Program-made: the position numbers and the translations under genes
Notes under the pieces: model-generated
Told to the model about the DNA's origin: nothing
The model's database searches: none
The model's input: the letters and a program-made list of their open reading frames with translations, nothing else
From: Mariniblastus sp964414815
GTDB lineage: Bacteria > Planctomycetota > Planctomycetia > Pirellulales > Pirellulaceae
DNA length: 64,000 bases
Assembly: GCA_964414815.1 (NCBI GenBank)
Contig: CAYPXY010000012.1
Span: forward strand, 46,891 to 110,890
Direction: 5' to 3'
Shown here: positions 35,035 through 44,123 of the stretch, one piece after another
Layout: each line of letters begins with the position of its first letter
Position numbering within the stretch: position 1 is the stretch's first letter

Positions 35035-35183
35035 AAGGGGACCACCAATCAAACGCCCTCGCTTGCGCGTTGGGCTGCCATTTTTGCGGATGAAGATATT
35101 TGCTGAGCCAACCAACGCAACCGGCGCGCCAATCCGTCGATTTACGTCGGATCAACCATTTTGCCGCTTGGTGGTCCCCTCTT
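35035..35183. repeat. Element with AAGGGGACCACCAA inverted ends
   Basis: AAGGGGACCACCAA (35035-35048) and TTGGTGGTCCCCTCTT (35168-35183) are inverted to each other about 120 bases apart, with an extra GGGTGGTCC at about 35015. Together with the AACCCGAAG hairpin that follows, it fills the 659-base gap 34935-35593 between groES and the zinc-ribbon gene. I see no gene in the gap. Confidence 0.65.
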
Positions 35184-35199
35184 CTTTAGTGGAAATCCC

Positions 35200-35253
35200 A
35201 ACCCGAAGCGTAAGCGAGGGAAGAATCGCTGTCCCTCGCTTACGCTTCGGGTT
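35200..35253. repeat. AACCCGAAGCGTAAGCGAGGG hairpin, copy 3 (inner part only)
   Basis: The 21-base arms of the hairpin at 21860 and 29384 recur here at 35200-35220 and 35233-35253 without the outer TAAGGATTG ends. Confidence 0.85.
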
Positions 35254-35593
35254 ATGATTGGAATATTACCCACTGTGATTCACAAGGTTTCCACCAGGCC
35301 ACCCTTGGCCCCACACCCAATCCCCGTGACAGATTGGCAGAATACAGGTTTCTGACGCGTCGTTCTGAGACTTGCCTGATCATCGCATCCAGTCGCCAGG
35401 CCACTCAAGAACAAGTCCCAGAAATCCCCCAAACCTTGCCTCAGCCCATAAAATCCCCGTTATTACCAACTTGACGGCGCGTTTTTTGTTCATTTTTGCT
35501 GACTGAGCCGTGTAAGCGGTTGCTAAAATCCTGTCTGTTAGGAAAATTTGATACAGGGACCTAAAATCAGAAACTCAAAACCCGAACCAGAAC

Positions 35594-36427
35594 ATGCCCA
35601 TCAAAGCTTTTTGCGGAAACTGCGGAACGACCCTTCAGGCGAAAGACAGTCTGGCTGGCAAACGCGTTAAATGTCCCAAATGTGCCTCACCGATCACGGT
35701 TGGCGAAAGCTTGGTTGCCGGCGCGGCGGCCAGCTCAGCCAAGCCTGCCGCACAGGGTACTGCTGGCTTTAATCCGATGCTCGACTTACTGGATGAAGCG
35801 AACGTCAAAGCTGCTGTGCGCGGACCGTTGTGCCCAAACTGTTCCGCTGAAATGAAAAAGGGAGCCATCATTTGCCTCGACTGTGGATTCAATATCGAAA
35901 CCGGTCAACGAATTCGCCGCGTCAACCAAGTCGACGGAGATGACGAATTTGCTGGCATGTCGGAAACCGACAAAATGTTGGCTCGCGCGGAACGCGATAT
36001 TGACGACATGCCGATCACCGGTGTGGGCCAGGATTTTGGCGATGGCGGGGAGTCGTTTATCATCGCGCTCGTCGCGGGAGGAATCATGGCGTTGCTGATT
36101 GGAATTGGCATGGCCATTGTTTTGTCGATGGAAACACTGACCAAGCAACTCATCAACCCGGCCGGAATGAGCTTTATCGCATCAACGGTACTGGCGCTGG
36201 CCATGATTGTCTGGATTTCCATTGTTGCTTTGAAGCAAAAAGCCGTCGTCCACGCGGTCGCAGGAGTGCTTACCGCAGGGCTTTGGTGTATCGTGTACGG
36301 CTTTCTGCAAGGCCGTCAGTTGATCATCCCAACCATTATTTTGCTGGTTTCCTTAGTGATCGGTGGTGCATCGGGAGCTTATGTCTATTACAACGGCATG
36401 GCCCCCATCCAGGAAGAGGTTCGATGA
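35594..36427 (+). CDS. Zinc-ribbon membrane protein of unknown function
   Basis: The 277-residue protein has two zinc-binding Cys clusters: FCGNCGTTLQAKDSLAGK followed by CPKC (about 7-29), and LCPNCSAEM then ICLDCG (about 78-96). A charged linker leads to four predicted membrane helices (about 155-178, 193-215, 220-242, 246-268). The zinc ribbons are cytosolic if the N-terminus is inside. Such proteins are common in planctomycetes and have no assigned role; the zinc ribbons may bind proteins or nucleic acid. It starts at the only sensible ATG, and no strong ribosome binding site is present. Confidence 0.75.
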   Translation: MPIKAFCGNCGTTLQAKDSLAGKRVKCPKCASPITVGESLVAGAAASSAKPAAQGTAGFNPMLDLLDEANVKAAVRGPLCPNCSAEMKKGAIICLDCGFNIETGQRIRRVNQVDGDDEFAGMSETDKMLARAERDIDDMPITGVGQDFGDGGESFIIALVAGGIMALLIGIGMAIVLSMETLTKQLINPAGMSFIASTVLALAMIVWISIVALKQKAVVHAVAGVLTAGLWCIVYGFLQGRQLIIPTIILLVSLVIGGASGAYVYYNGMAPIQEEVR

Positions 36428-36621
36428 TCGCCAAAAAAAAAGACCGTTTCCGGCCTGAATAGGCCCAGAACACTCGATCATCCTGCAAATTTTACCTAAA
36501 AGGAGCAGGTTAAGCAGGCCGATTCCCGTTTAGTCCCTTTTCTGCCGTGGACGTTTCGGAATTTTCCCGATACCTTAATTATCAACGATATTGGCTTTAA
36601 ACCCGACCGGCAGATCGAAAA

Positions 36622-39600
36622 ATGAAACCAACCACCCGACGATTCTTTTCGTTGCGTATCCCTTTTTTCGGAACGGTCGCGATTGCCTTGGTATGTGTGG
36701 TTTTCTTCATCCTCCCCTTCGTGACGCGCGGCGCCCGAATGGGGATTCGAGACATTCAAAATAATGTTGCCGACTGGCTCCCCAATGAATACGCCGAAAC
36801 CCAGGATCTGGTCGAATTTCGAAAGTACTTTTATGGTGACCAGTTTGTCGTGGTCAGCGGACCGTGGTGCAATGAAGGCGATCCGGTTTACGCGCGGTTC
36901 AAAGAAGCCATCCGTCGTGAATCGCTGGAGTACGAAAAGGACCTGAAAGCCGCCGGCCGCGAAGAAGAACTTCGCGCACATCGTAAGGGTGATGAGTTGG
37001 GCCTGCTGCATACAGGAGACTTTCATCAAACGTGGGGCGAGAACAACGAAAAGTGGCTGCAGGGAAAAAACGGAACTTGGTACTTTATCAATCGTCGCGG
37101 CCAACTGTTTCGCTGGGATGGCCAAAACAACCTGATTGACGGTCTCAAACGATTTGTCGAACGGACCGTTCATGGCACGAACAAGGCCAAGGGTACCTAC
37201 ATTGCCACCTTCAGTCCGCCGATGGATGACGGCACCGAGAACCCGTTTTATCAAGACCCGACAAAACTCTGCTGTCGCCCATTCAAAACCATTATCTCCG
37301 GGCCCGAAGCGTTTCGGCAGATGGCCGGGCCGGAAGGAACGCTGAGAATCCAGAAGTCAGGCGAAGCCGACCTGAGTGCCTTCCAGGCTGAAATGCAGGC
37401 CCACAAAGTACTGACCGGGGCCTTGTTCGGCCCCACGCCGCATCGCACCTTCAACTGGACCTTCGATTCACTGCTTCAAGAGGTCGATTCACGGCTTCGG
37501 GCAAAATTGAAGTCCGATGCGAACTACCAAAAGGTCTACGAGCAGTTCATTGCCGCCGAAGTCGAGACAAAATACGATGGCGATCTGAACGGGCTGATTC
37601 ACGCCAAACAAGGAGACCGCCTGGAAACCTGGTATCGCCTGTGGCATCAACTGGAGCTTTCGCCGCCACCCCGACAGACCTGTTTTGTCGTGACGCTCAA
37701 TGATCCTGTCATCAATGAACTGGCCCGCGTCATCGGCCGGCCCCTCATGGGCAAACCCCGCGGAAGGTTGTTGCAATTGGGAAGCGATATCTGCGGAATC
37801 GACGCCAACAATCTCCGGCTCGGTGGCCCCCCTTGCGATAACGTGGCCATTGATGAAGAGGGAACCAATACGCTGGTTCGGCTGGCAGGTTTGTCACTGG
37901 TGGTCGGGATGTCGCTGGCCTATTTGTGCTTCGGCCGTATCCGCGTCGCCGCCATGGTTTTCTTCGTCGGCGCCATGTCCGCCATTACCAGCCTGGCCAT
38001 CGTCTGGTACGGCGGTAGTTCGATGGACGCGATCCTGATGACGATGCCGTCGCTGGTTTATGTCCTTGCGTTATCGGCGTCCGTTCACTATGTCAATTAC
38101 TATCGGGAAGCCTGTCATGAATCCGGCGCAAGAAAGGCCCCTGAAGTCGCATTCAGTCATAGCTGGTTGCCCTGCGTACTGGCAGCCTTTACCACGGCAC
38201 TGGGATTGATCTCACTGACCAGCAGCAATCTCACCCCCATCTACAAATTCGGTTTGTTTTCCGCCATCGCCGTCAATGCTACTGTGCTGGTGCTTTATCT
38301 GTACCTGCCGAGCGCCCTGACCATTTGGAAACCGGGTTACAAGCAGCAATCGGCATCGGAAGGTGAGAAGCCCTCGTTCTTCTTCACCTACATCGGCAAT
38401 GCCATCGATCATCTGGGAAATTGGGTCATCGCCCATCACCGACTCGTCACGATCGTAATGTTAACCGTTACGGTTGGATTGTCGCTGGGATTGCGACACG
38501 TCGATACAACGGTTCAGTTGCTCAAGCTGTTCGACCGAGATGCCAAGATCCTCAAAGACTATGAATGGTTGGAGGAGCACCTGGGGGAACTGGTCCCCGC
38601 AGAGATTGTCATCTGCGTTGACAAGGACGTTCAAAGGGAAGCCTATGCCGCCGAAATCCGCAATGAACAAACTATCGAAGCTCGGCGAAAGGCAGCTCCC
38701 GGAACGCCCGAAGAGACTTTCGACGACATGGAGATTCAGTTTGACCAACACGAACTAGCACTCAAGTATTCGATTCTGGAGCGACTGGAACTGTCCAGCC
38801 GCGTCCGACAACAACTGGAGACCTTTTTCGGCGCGGATGGGCTGGGCATCGTCGGCTCAGGGATGTCCACCGACGTCTTTACACCACTATATCGTATAAA
38901 ATCTAACACTGAATCGGTTCGCCGATTTGGCTTCAGCTCGGAGTTGCACGCCAAGAAAAATGAGATGGTCGCACAGGACTATCTGGCAGTCGTTGAAGCA
39001 GACCCCAATGCTGACGAAACCACTCGCCACAATATGGGCCGCGAGATGTGGCGGATCAGCATTCGACTGGCCGCGCTCAATAATGTCGATTACGGACGCT
39101 TTGTCAACGATTTGAAAAGCGTTGTCGAGCCCGTCCTGCTGGCCTATCAATACCGAACCCGGATATTCAATGAGCTCCATGCCGAGCTTGGTGAGCGTGC
39201 AGGTTCCGAATCACGGGTGCTGGTGTTAGGCCCTGATCCAGCCAACCGCGCCGCCAAGGTTGCCAAACAAGTCAACGCAGATCAGCCCATCTCCAACATG
39301 GTCGATCAGACCTTTATCTTCTCCGATACGCTTCGAGATCTGTTTGAGAATCGTGGTATTGTCGATCAGAAGAAAAAGGAGCGAAAGTACTATCGTTGGC
39401 TTGACATCCAGACCGGGCTGGAAAACGCCAGTACCTCTCCGGAGAAACGCAAGGAAGCGGAAGACTACTATCGGGGCGAACCCTTCAATGAATACTTGCA
39501 ACGCTTTGACTGCGTAGTACTAGTCGAAACCCACCCGTTGATCGATGTCGAAAAACTGAAACAGAACGCCAAACGTTTTGTGGACTGTCGCGATCATAAA

Positions 39601-40434
39601 TTCGTGATCGACCCGCACACCTACTTGCCCGTCGCAGGCGCCACCACGATGCGAGAACGAGACAAGTCCGGTGAAGCCGTCGGTATTTCAGCAATCTACA
39701 CCGGCATTGTTCCGATCGTGTACAAAGCCCAACGAGCATTGCTGGAAAGTCTCATCCAAAGTACGGCAATGTCGTTCGTGATGATTGCGGTTGTCATGAT
39801 GATCCTGCTGAGAAACTGGAAGCGACGTTTAACGGTCAAAAACGCCTTGAATTTCCGAGGCGGAATGCTGTCGATGATTCCCAACATCTTCCCGGTATTC
39901 GTGGTGTTCGGTTGTATGGGTTGGGCCGGAATCGAAGTCGACATCGGCTCCATGATGACCGCCAGCGTCGCGATGGGGATTGCGGTCGATGATACGATCC
40001 ACTTTTTGAACTGGTTCTCCGATGGGATCTCCAAGGGCATGAACCGTCAGGATGCGATTCGACATGCATACCGCCGCGTCGGCCCAGCCATGATTCAAAC
40101 GACCTTGATTTGCGGTCTGGGTCTGGCAACGTTCGCGCTCAGTACATTCACGCCCACGCAAAAGTTTGGAATCATGATGCTGGTGTTGCTGTCCACGGCA
40201 ACCCTCGGCGACCTGTTCATGCTGCCCGCCTTCCTGGCCGGCCCTCTCGGCAAGTACTTCGAACATCCACCGGAAGAAGGCTCCCAGAACTCGAGCCTCG
40301 GTACTCCTGAACTGGCAACGGAATCCGGCAGCGTCAAATTCCGTGTGATCAGCGACGAGGACAGCCACCCGACCGTCCCCGGCAAACCGCCCACCGCCCC
40401 CGGAAAACTGCCCCAGCGCAAAGCAGGTTTATGA
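36622..40434 (+). CDS. RND/MMPL family transporter (sterol-sensing-domain type), very large
   Basis: This 1270-residue membrane protein has the two-fold RND layout: helix 1 (TVAIALVCVVFFILPFV, about 15-32), a large extracytoplasmic domain (about 33-410), helices 2-6 (about 415-570), helix 7 (RLVTIVMLTVTVGLSLG, about 610-627), a second very large domain (about 630-1035) and helices 8-12. The loop ASVAMGIAVDDTIHFLNWF carries the conserved Gly-x-x-x-Asp/Asp residues for proton relay, and a similar motif lies in the first half (MDAILMTMPSLVYVLALSAS). Substrate may be lipid or hopanoid-like molecules, by family, but nothing here shows it. No membrane-fusion partner or outer-membrane channel is adjacent. 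Confidence 0.88.
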   Translation: MKPTTRRFFSLRIPFFGTVAIALVCVVFFILPFVTRGARMGIRDIQNNVADWLPNEYAETQDLVEFRKYFYGDQFVVVSGPWCNEGDPVYARFKEAIRRESLEYEKDLKAAGREEELRAHRKGDELGLLHTGDFHQTWGENNEKWLQGKNGTWYFINRRGQLFRWDGQNNLIDGLKRFVERTVHGTNKAKGTYIATFSPPMDDGTENPFYQDPTKLCCRPFKTIISGPEAFRQMAGPEGTLRIQKSGEADLSAFQAEMQAHKVLTGALFGPTPHRTFNWTFDSLLQEVDSRLRAKLKSDANYQKVYEQFIAAEVETKYDGDLNGLIHAKQGDRLETWYRLWHQLELSPPPRQTCFVVTLNDPVINELARVIGRPLMGKPRGRLLQLGSDICGIDANNLRLGGPPCDNVAIDEEGTNTLVRLAGLSLVVGMSLAYLCFGRIRVAAMVFFVGAMSAITSLAIVWYGGSSMDAILMTMPSLVYVLALSASVHYVNYYREACHESGARKAPEVAFSHSWLPCVLAAFTTALGLISLTSSNLTPIYKFGLFSAIAVNATVLVLYLYLPSALTIWKPGYKQQSASEGEKPSFFFTYIGNAIDHLGNWVIAHHRLVTIVMLTVTVGLSLGLRHVDTTVQLLKLFDRDAKILKDYEWLEEHLGELVPAEIVICVDKDVQREAYAAEIRNEQTIEARRKAAPGTPEETFDDMEIQFDQHELALKYSILERLELSSRVRQQLETFFGADGLGIVGSGMSTDVFTPLYRIKSNTESVRRFGFSSELHAKKNEMVAQDYLAVVEADPNADETTRHNMGREMWRISIRLAALNNVDYGRFVNDLKSVVEPVLLAYQYRTRIFNELHAELGERAGSESRVLVLGPDPANRAAKVAKQVNADQPISNMVDQTFIFSDTLRDLFENRGIVDQKKKERKYYRWLDIQTGLENASTSPEKRKEAEDYYRGEPFNEYLQRFDCVVLVETHPLIDVEKLKQNAKRFVDCRDHKFVIDPHTYLPVAGATTMRERDKSGEAVGISAIYTGIVPIVYKAQRALLESLIQSTAMSFVMIAVVMMILLRNWKRRLTVKNALNFRGGMLSMIPNIFPVFVVFGCMGWAGIEVDIGSMMTASVAMGIAVDDTIHFLNWFSDGISKGMNRQDAIRHAYRRVGPAMIQTTLICGLGLATFALSTFTPTQKFGIMMLVLLSTATLGDLFMLPAFLAGPLGKYFEHPPEEGSQNSSLGTPELATESGSVKFRVISDEDSHPTVPGKPPTAPGKLPQRKAGL

Positions 40435-40480
40435 TCGCGGCACGTTTTGAATCGCGATTTTTTCAATGCAAGCCGTACCG

Positions 40481-40590
40481 TTTAGCCGCAAGCCGAAGCC
40501 GGCCGCCAGTCGTTTGCACCTGCCATAAGATGCCGATCAACCAATGATTGAGGCCTGAAGATCGAGTAGTGGCCGGCGCAGGCGCGGCGA
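40481..40590. repeat. Dispersed repeat TTTAGCCGCAAGCCGAAG, second copy
   Basis: Matches the imperfect palindrome at 6915-7030 at both ends (left TTTAGCCGCAAGCCGAAGCC, right GGCCGGCGCAGGCGCGG). It lies between the convergent transporter and oxidoreductase genes. Confidence 0.65.
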
Positions 40591-40604
40591 TCAGCGTAGG
40601 CAGG

Positions 40605-41636
40605 CTATTCGTAACTCAAACGGATCCGATTTCCGGTTCGGGCACTCTCATGTGCGCTCACGACGACCTTCATCGCCCGATAGGCATCTTCGGGATCAGA
40701 TGTTTTTCGAATAAAACTGGTCACAGCGCGATGAAATCGCAGTAACATCTGCTCACCAACACTCCGCTCCGTATCGAGCGATTCCGTATGTTGACCAGCC
40801 TCGTCGAACCACGTTAGTCCGGCAGGCAAATCGACAAACGCAATGCCATTTTCACAAACGACCTGAATCGAAGACGGTCGTTTGAAGGACAGTGCATCCG
40901 ACCACCGCTGCGGAATATAATGTCCGACACTGATTTGGGCCTGCGGTCGCACTCCCGCCAAGGGGCCACCGGCCGGCAACGGGAAAAAAGTCAGGCTGAC
41001 CATTTGGTAGTACAAATCCACCGTCTGATCATGTTGCTCATGAATCGCGCTAATCACCGATTCGGCGTCCGAGTCGACGAGATAGCGACACCAATCCACT
41101 TGCTCCATCAGGTACCGCCACACCAGCGGACAGTAATCTCCCCTTCGCAACGAGTTCGACTGGCTCTCCATCGGCATTCGCTCATGACAGAACAGCAACC
41201 GCGGTTTGCCCAAACGGGTTGCGATCAACTCCTTCAGTCGAATCGTCGCCGGGGAATGGCGACGTGGCAGTTCCGCCATAAAGGCAACGCCCGATTGTTC
41301 GATGCGAGTACGAATCTCAAGTGCCAGACTGGGCGAAACATCCAGTGCCGCTGAACTGTAGACCGCTTTACCGGCTTCGCACGCCGCCAGAATCGGCAGC
41401 GGGCCATACCATTCGGGTGACAAGGCTAAAACGGCTTCGATATCGTCTCGCTCAACCAACGCCCGAAAACCATCCATCGGTACGGCTTTGAATTCTTCTG
41501 CGACCTTCCGGGATTTCTCGTTCACTTCACAGCAAACTGCTCGAACCTCGAATCGATCCGATAACGCTCTCAACGCCGGTCGATGGCGAGTCTGCCATTG
41601 ATCGCCCAGCCCAATCAGTCCGACACGTAGCTTCAT
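40605..41636 (-). CDS. Gfo/Idh/MocA family oxidoreductase (cytoplasmic)
   Basis: The 343-residue protein starts with the Rossmann motif VGLIGLGDQWQTRHRPAL and has no Tat signal, unlike the exported relative at 22016. The family's usual EKP active-site lysine region is replaced: the equivalent stretch reads EAGKAVYSSAALDVSP, so Lys-Pro is absent. This suggests a different catalytic outcome or a non-catalytic role. The C-terminal domain (about 140-300) follows with the long strand region DLYYQMVSLTFFPLPAG. No partner gene points to a pathway. Confidence 0.8.
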   Translation of the reverse strand: MKLRVGLIGLGDQWQTRHRPALRALSDRFEVRAVCCEVNEKSRKVAEEFKAVPMDGFRALVERDDIEAVLALSPEWYGPLPILAACEAGKAVYSSAALDVSPSLALEIRTRIEQSGVAFMAELPRRHSPATIRLKELIATRLGKPRLLFCHERMPMESQSNSLRRGDYCPLVWRYLMEQVDWCRYLVDSDAESVISAIHEQHDQTVDLYYQMVSLTFFPLPAGGPLAGVRPQAQISVGHYIPQRWSDALSFKRPSSIQVVCENGIAFVDLPAGLTWFDEAGQHTESLDTERSVGEQMLLRFHRAVTSFIRKTSDPEDAYRAMKVVVSAHESARTGNRIRLSYE

Positions 41637-41643
41637 ATTTTTA

Positions 41644-41669
41644 TTGCGAGTTGCGAGTTGCGAGTTGCC
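41644..41669. repeat. Heptamer tandem repeat GTTGCGA, intergenic copy
   Basis: About three and a half copies of GCGAGTT follow directly after the start of the oxidoreductase gene, on its upstream side. See also 15843-15874 and 63920-63937. Confidence 0.85.
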
Positions 41670-41724
41670 GGCAATGAATACTCATTGTCGACCGAAAATG
41701 GTTGGTGGGGTTGCTCCGTGTACG

Positions 41725-41915
41725 AAATTTTAAATTTGCAATTTGAAATTGGCAATTCGCAATCGGAAACCGAGTAACTGCACACTTGCGTTTGCGATTG
41801 GGAATACCAGGGTGATCAGGGCTACCAGCACCCGGCAGGACTTCCCGACCCACCCCCCCCCATTCCCCCAACCCCCCTCCCCCCACCCCCACCCCCCCAC
41901 CCCGAAGCCCCCAAT
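41725..41915. other. AT-rich repeats and a long C-rich tract in the 539-base gap 41637-42175
   Basis: At 41725-41770 short near-repeats of AAATTTGCAATTTGAAATTG lie in a row. From about 41848 to 41915 the plus strand consists almost only of C runs interrupted by A or T, so the minus strand has many G runs of four or more and could form G-quadruplexes. The open frames across it are compositional. From 41916 to 42175 I see no gene. Confidence 0.8.
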
Positions 41916-42160
41916 CCCTACCATCCCACCGATTTCAATCAGCTCTGCGGCAATTTAACCCGCCGTCAGCTTTTGGGATATAAAATGATAGCATCCTGCG
42001 CCGATAGAATCAGGTATGTGAAGAGGTCACTTTCCAAATCCTGGTTGCATGGAGGGCAGAGGATTGATCAAAAGTGACCTCAACAGGGACGATTTCCGCG
42101 ACATGCTCACGCATGCGCACTGAAAACGGTCTAAGGAAGGACCGGATTTTCAGATCCAGA

Positions 42161-42166
42161 CAGGAG
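42161..42166 (+). promoter_or_regulatory. Shine-Dalgarno site AGGAGG of the thioredoxin-like gene
   Basis: A perfect AGGAGG ends a few bases before the ATG at 42176 and decides the start against the ATG at 42074. Confidence 0.75.
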
Positions 42167-42175
42167 GTACGGATA

Positions 42176-42622
42176 ATGAGGTTAATAGCAGTTACCATGA
42201 TGTTTGCAATCACCAGCCTGGTTGCAAGCTGCGCCATGGCCCAGGAGCCGGTCGATTACCGAACGGCATACCACAAGGCCCAGGACGGTCAGAAACCCCT
42301 TTTGGTTTTTGTCAGCGCAGATTGGTGTCCTCCGTGCCAAGTGATGAAAAAAACCACGCTTCCTCAATTGCTGAAAAAAGAGTCGTTTGCAAAATTCCAT
42401 TTTTCGACCCTTGACCTCGACAAGGATGAAGCCATCGGACGCCAGTTAATCGGCACCCAAGGCATTCCTCAGTTCGTCATGTTCGAAAAAGAAGGAGACA
42501 AGTGGGTCCGGCGAAATCTGGTCGGTATCCAGACTCCCGAAGCCGTCGAAGCATTTCTCGCTCAGGCCAATCGGGTTCGACTGGCCGCCCATGATCAGAA
42601 CGATACGACCGAGAGGAAATAA
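42176..42622 (+). CDS. Secreted or lipid-anchored thioredoxin-like protein
   Basis: The 148-residue protein begins with a signal peptide (MRLIAVTMMFAITSLVASCA). Either signal peptidase I cuts after Ala22, or the sequence VASC is a lipobox making Cys19 the lipid-linked N-terminus. The thioredoxin fold has the redox motif WCPPC (Cys51, Cys54) and the cis-Pro in GTQGIPQFVMF. It probably reduces or isomerises disulfides outside the cytoplasm, as in thioredoxin_7 proteins. Strong AGGAGG and a perfect terminator make it a single-gene transcript. Confidence 0.88.
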   Translation: MRLIAVTMMFAITSLVASCAMAQEPVDYRTAYHKAQDGQKPLLVFVSADWCPPCQVMKKTTLPQLLKKESFAKFHFSTLDLDKDEAIGRQLIGTQGIPQFVMFEKEGDKWVRRNLVGIQTPEAVEAFLAQANRVRLAAHDQNDTTERK

Positions 42623-42672
42623 TCCGCTGATCACGGCTCCGTCAGAAGCCAGATAACAAACAGGTTCATCCA

Positions 42673-42698
42673 GGGGCTGCTTCAAAGCAGCCCCTTTT
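42673..42698 (+). terminator. Rho-independent terminator after the thioredoxin-like gene
   Basis: Perfect GGGGCTGC/GCAGCCCC stem with a six-base loop, followed by TTTT, 50 bases after the stop. Confidence 0.85.
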
Positions 42699-42756
42699 CG
42701 TTGTCGGGTAGGTGTGCCGCCAAACAACACGCCAACGGCGGTCAGTAACACCGTCA

Positions 42757-43260
42757 CTAATTGGCACTGCGCCGATACACTTCCACCTGCCTTGCTTCAC
42801 CTGAATGCGCATCCACTTTGCGAAACCCCAATTTCTTCAGAAGGTTGATCGACCGTTCGTTGCCGGGAGACACCTCGGCATCCATATCCATCAGTCCGAA
42901 CGTCTGCACGCCATACTCGATGATCGCTTGAGAATATTCTACAGCCAGCCCCTGTCCATCATATTCTGGTAACTGGGCAAACCCAAAATCAGGATTCTCC
43001 AAATGCGGCTTCTTGAGAAATCCACTGATCGCAAAGGGTTTGAGATCAAGTGTCTTCACCAGATAGTAGCTGAACCCATTGTCGCACTGAGACTTCAGAA
43101 TGCCGTTTTCCAGGTATCGCTCTGCGTCATCCACGCACGCGACACCTCGGTCTCCAATGAAACGTAACCAGCCAGGCGTATTAAGTAGCGTCACAAAGAA
43201 CGGCGCATCTTCCAGTGTGATCAGATCAACGATGGTGCGTTGCGTGCGAATAAGGGACAT
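42757..43260 (-). CDS. GNAT acetyltransferase, RimJ/RimL-like
   Basis: The 167-residue protein has the layout of the ribosomal-protein-alanine N-acetyltransferase-like GNAT branch: TEDAPFFVTLLNTPGWLRF-like first helices (DLITLEDAPFF), the central strand DFGFAQLPEYDGQGLAVEYS that contains the acetyl-CoA binding turn in a degenerate form (Gln/Arg-x-x-Gly-x-Gly is EYDGQGLA), and the C-terminal GNERSINLLKKLGFRKVD, where the Asn-x-x-Ser-x-x-x-Leu motif and GF turn are classical. The substrate is unknown. Confidence 0.85.
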   Translation of the reverse strand: MSLIRTQRTIVDLITLEDAPFFVTLLNTPGWLRFIGDRGVACVDDAERYLENGILKSQCDNGFSYYLVKTLDLKPFAISGFLKKPHLENPDFGFAQLPEYDGQGLAVEYSQAIIEYGVQTFGLMDMDAEVSPGNERSINLLKKLGFRKVDAHSGEARQVEVYRRSAN

Positions 43261-43446
43261 AGGATCTCGTTATGATTTAATCTGGGAATGCAATCCTGCA
43301 ATGATGCTAGATCCGCAAACTCCTTCTCAACGATCCGCAAACACGAACAAATACAAATAATGACTTGACGTGTCTGACGATCGATAGGGATTGTCGGTCG
43401 CGGAATCAAACATCCAACAGGGTTCCAGCGTTAAGGGATCAGGCTT

Positions 43447-44109
43447 TCAACTCACCCCGTGTTTCTTCTTCACTTCCTCAATCTTCTCAAGCAGCTCCTT
43501 GGTAATTTTGGCACCTCGATCGCGTTCGGCTTCGGTCGGTTTGGGTTTCTCAAAAATCCGCAAGTCTTCCACCGTTCGGTTCTTGAACCAGCCATTGACT
43601 GTCTCATCAAACTCACTGGCGAATTCGGGGTGGCTTTCGTGAGAGACACCGTTCTGGTTCATCCGCTTCCAGTGAGCCTGTGTGATTTTCTTCGCCAGCT
43701 TCTTGTAAAGCGAGATTTGCACCAGAACATCCGCGGACTTTCGGTTGTAAATTCGCTCCAGTTCCTTTGCCCTTTTGGCCTCCTCTTCGTCCGGTTCCGT
43801 GTTCCTCAGAATCGCGAAATCGGATTCCTTGAGTTTCTCAACCCACTCTTTCGTCATCGCGTGATGGGTATCAAACAATTCAGGCTCAGCTTTCCGCTTG
43901 ACTCCCTTCTTGTCATTCTTCTCCCAATAGGCATCGCGAAGCTCAATCGCCAGTTCTTCGCGAGGATCGGTCTCTCCGTCCAAATCTTGATCGCCCCGAT
44001 CTTCATTGCCGGTCGCCGACGAACCGCCCGGTGGATTCCCTGACTCCTGGGCCAACGACTGACCGGAAAAAAACAGTGACAAAACCAGTAACCATCGAAT
44101 CGACATCAA
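43447..44109 (-). CDS. Secreted charged protein of unknown function
   Basis: A signal peptide (MSIRWLLVLSLFFSGQSLAQ) leads a 200-residue, very charged and mostly helical protein. Near residue 40 the string DQDLDGETDPREEL could form a single EF-hand-like calcium loop. The rest repeats a helical pattern built around Trp-Glu-Lys and Trp-Lys-Arg (AYWEKNDKKGVKRKAEPELF, then AHWKRMNQNGVSHESHPEF), so there are two copies of an about 100-residue unit. Start could be either of the first two ATGs. It ends a transcript after comM. I do not recognise the family. Confidence 0.65.
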   Translation of the reverse strand: MMSIRWLLVLSLFFSGQSLAQESGNPPGGSSATGNEDRGDQDLDGETDPREELAIELRDAYWEKNDKKGVKRKAEPELFDTHHAMTKEWVEKLKESDFAILRNTEPDEEEAKRAKELERIYNRKSADVLVQISLYKKLAKKITQAHWKRMNQNGVSHESHPEFASEFDETVNGWFKNRTVEDLRIFEKPKPTEAERDRGAKITKELLEKIEEVKKKHGVS

Positions 44110-44123
44110 AACGTTTCCCTCTG

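Noticed and set aside
41641..41958. Short frames rich in Pro or Gly across the C-rich tract
   Set aside because: Open only because of base composition; translation gives homopolymer-like strings.
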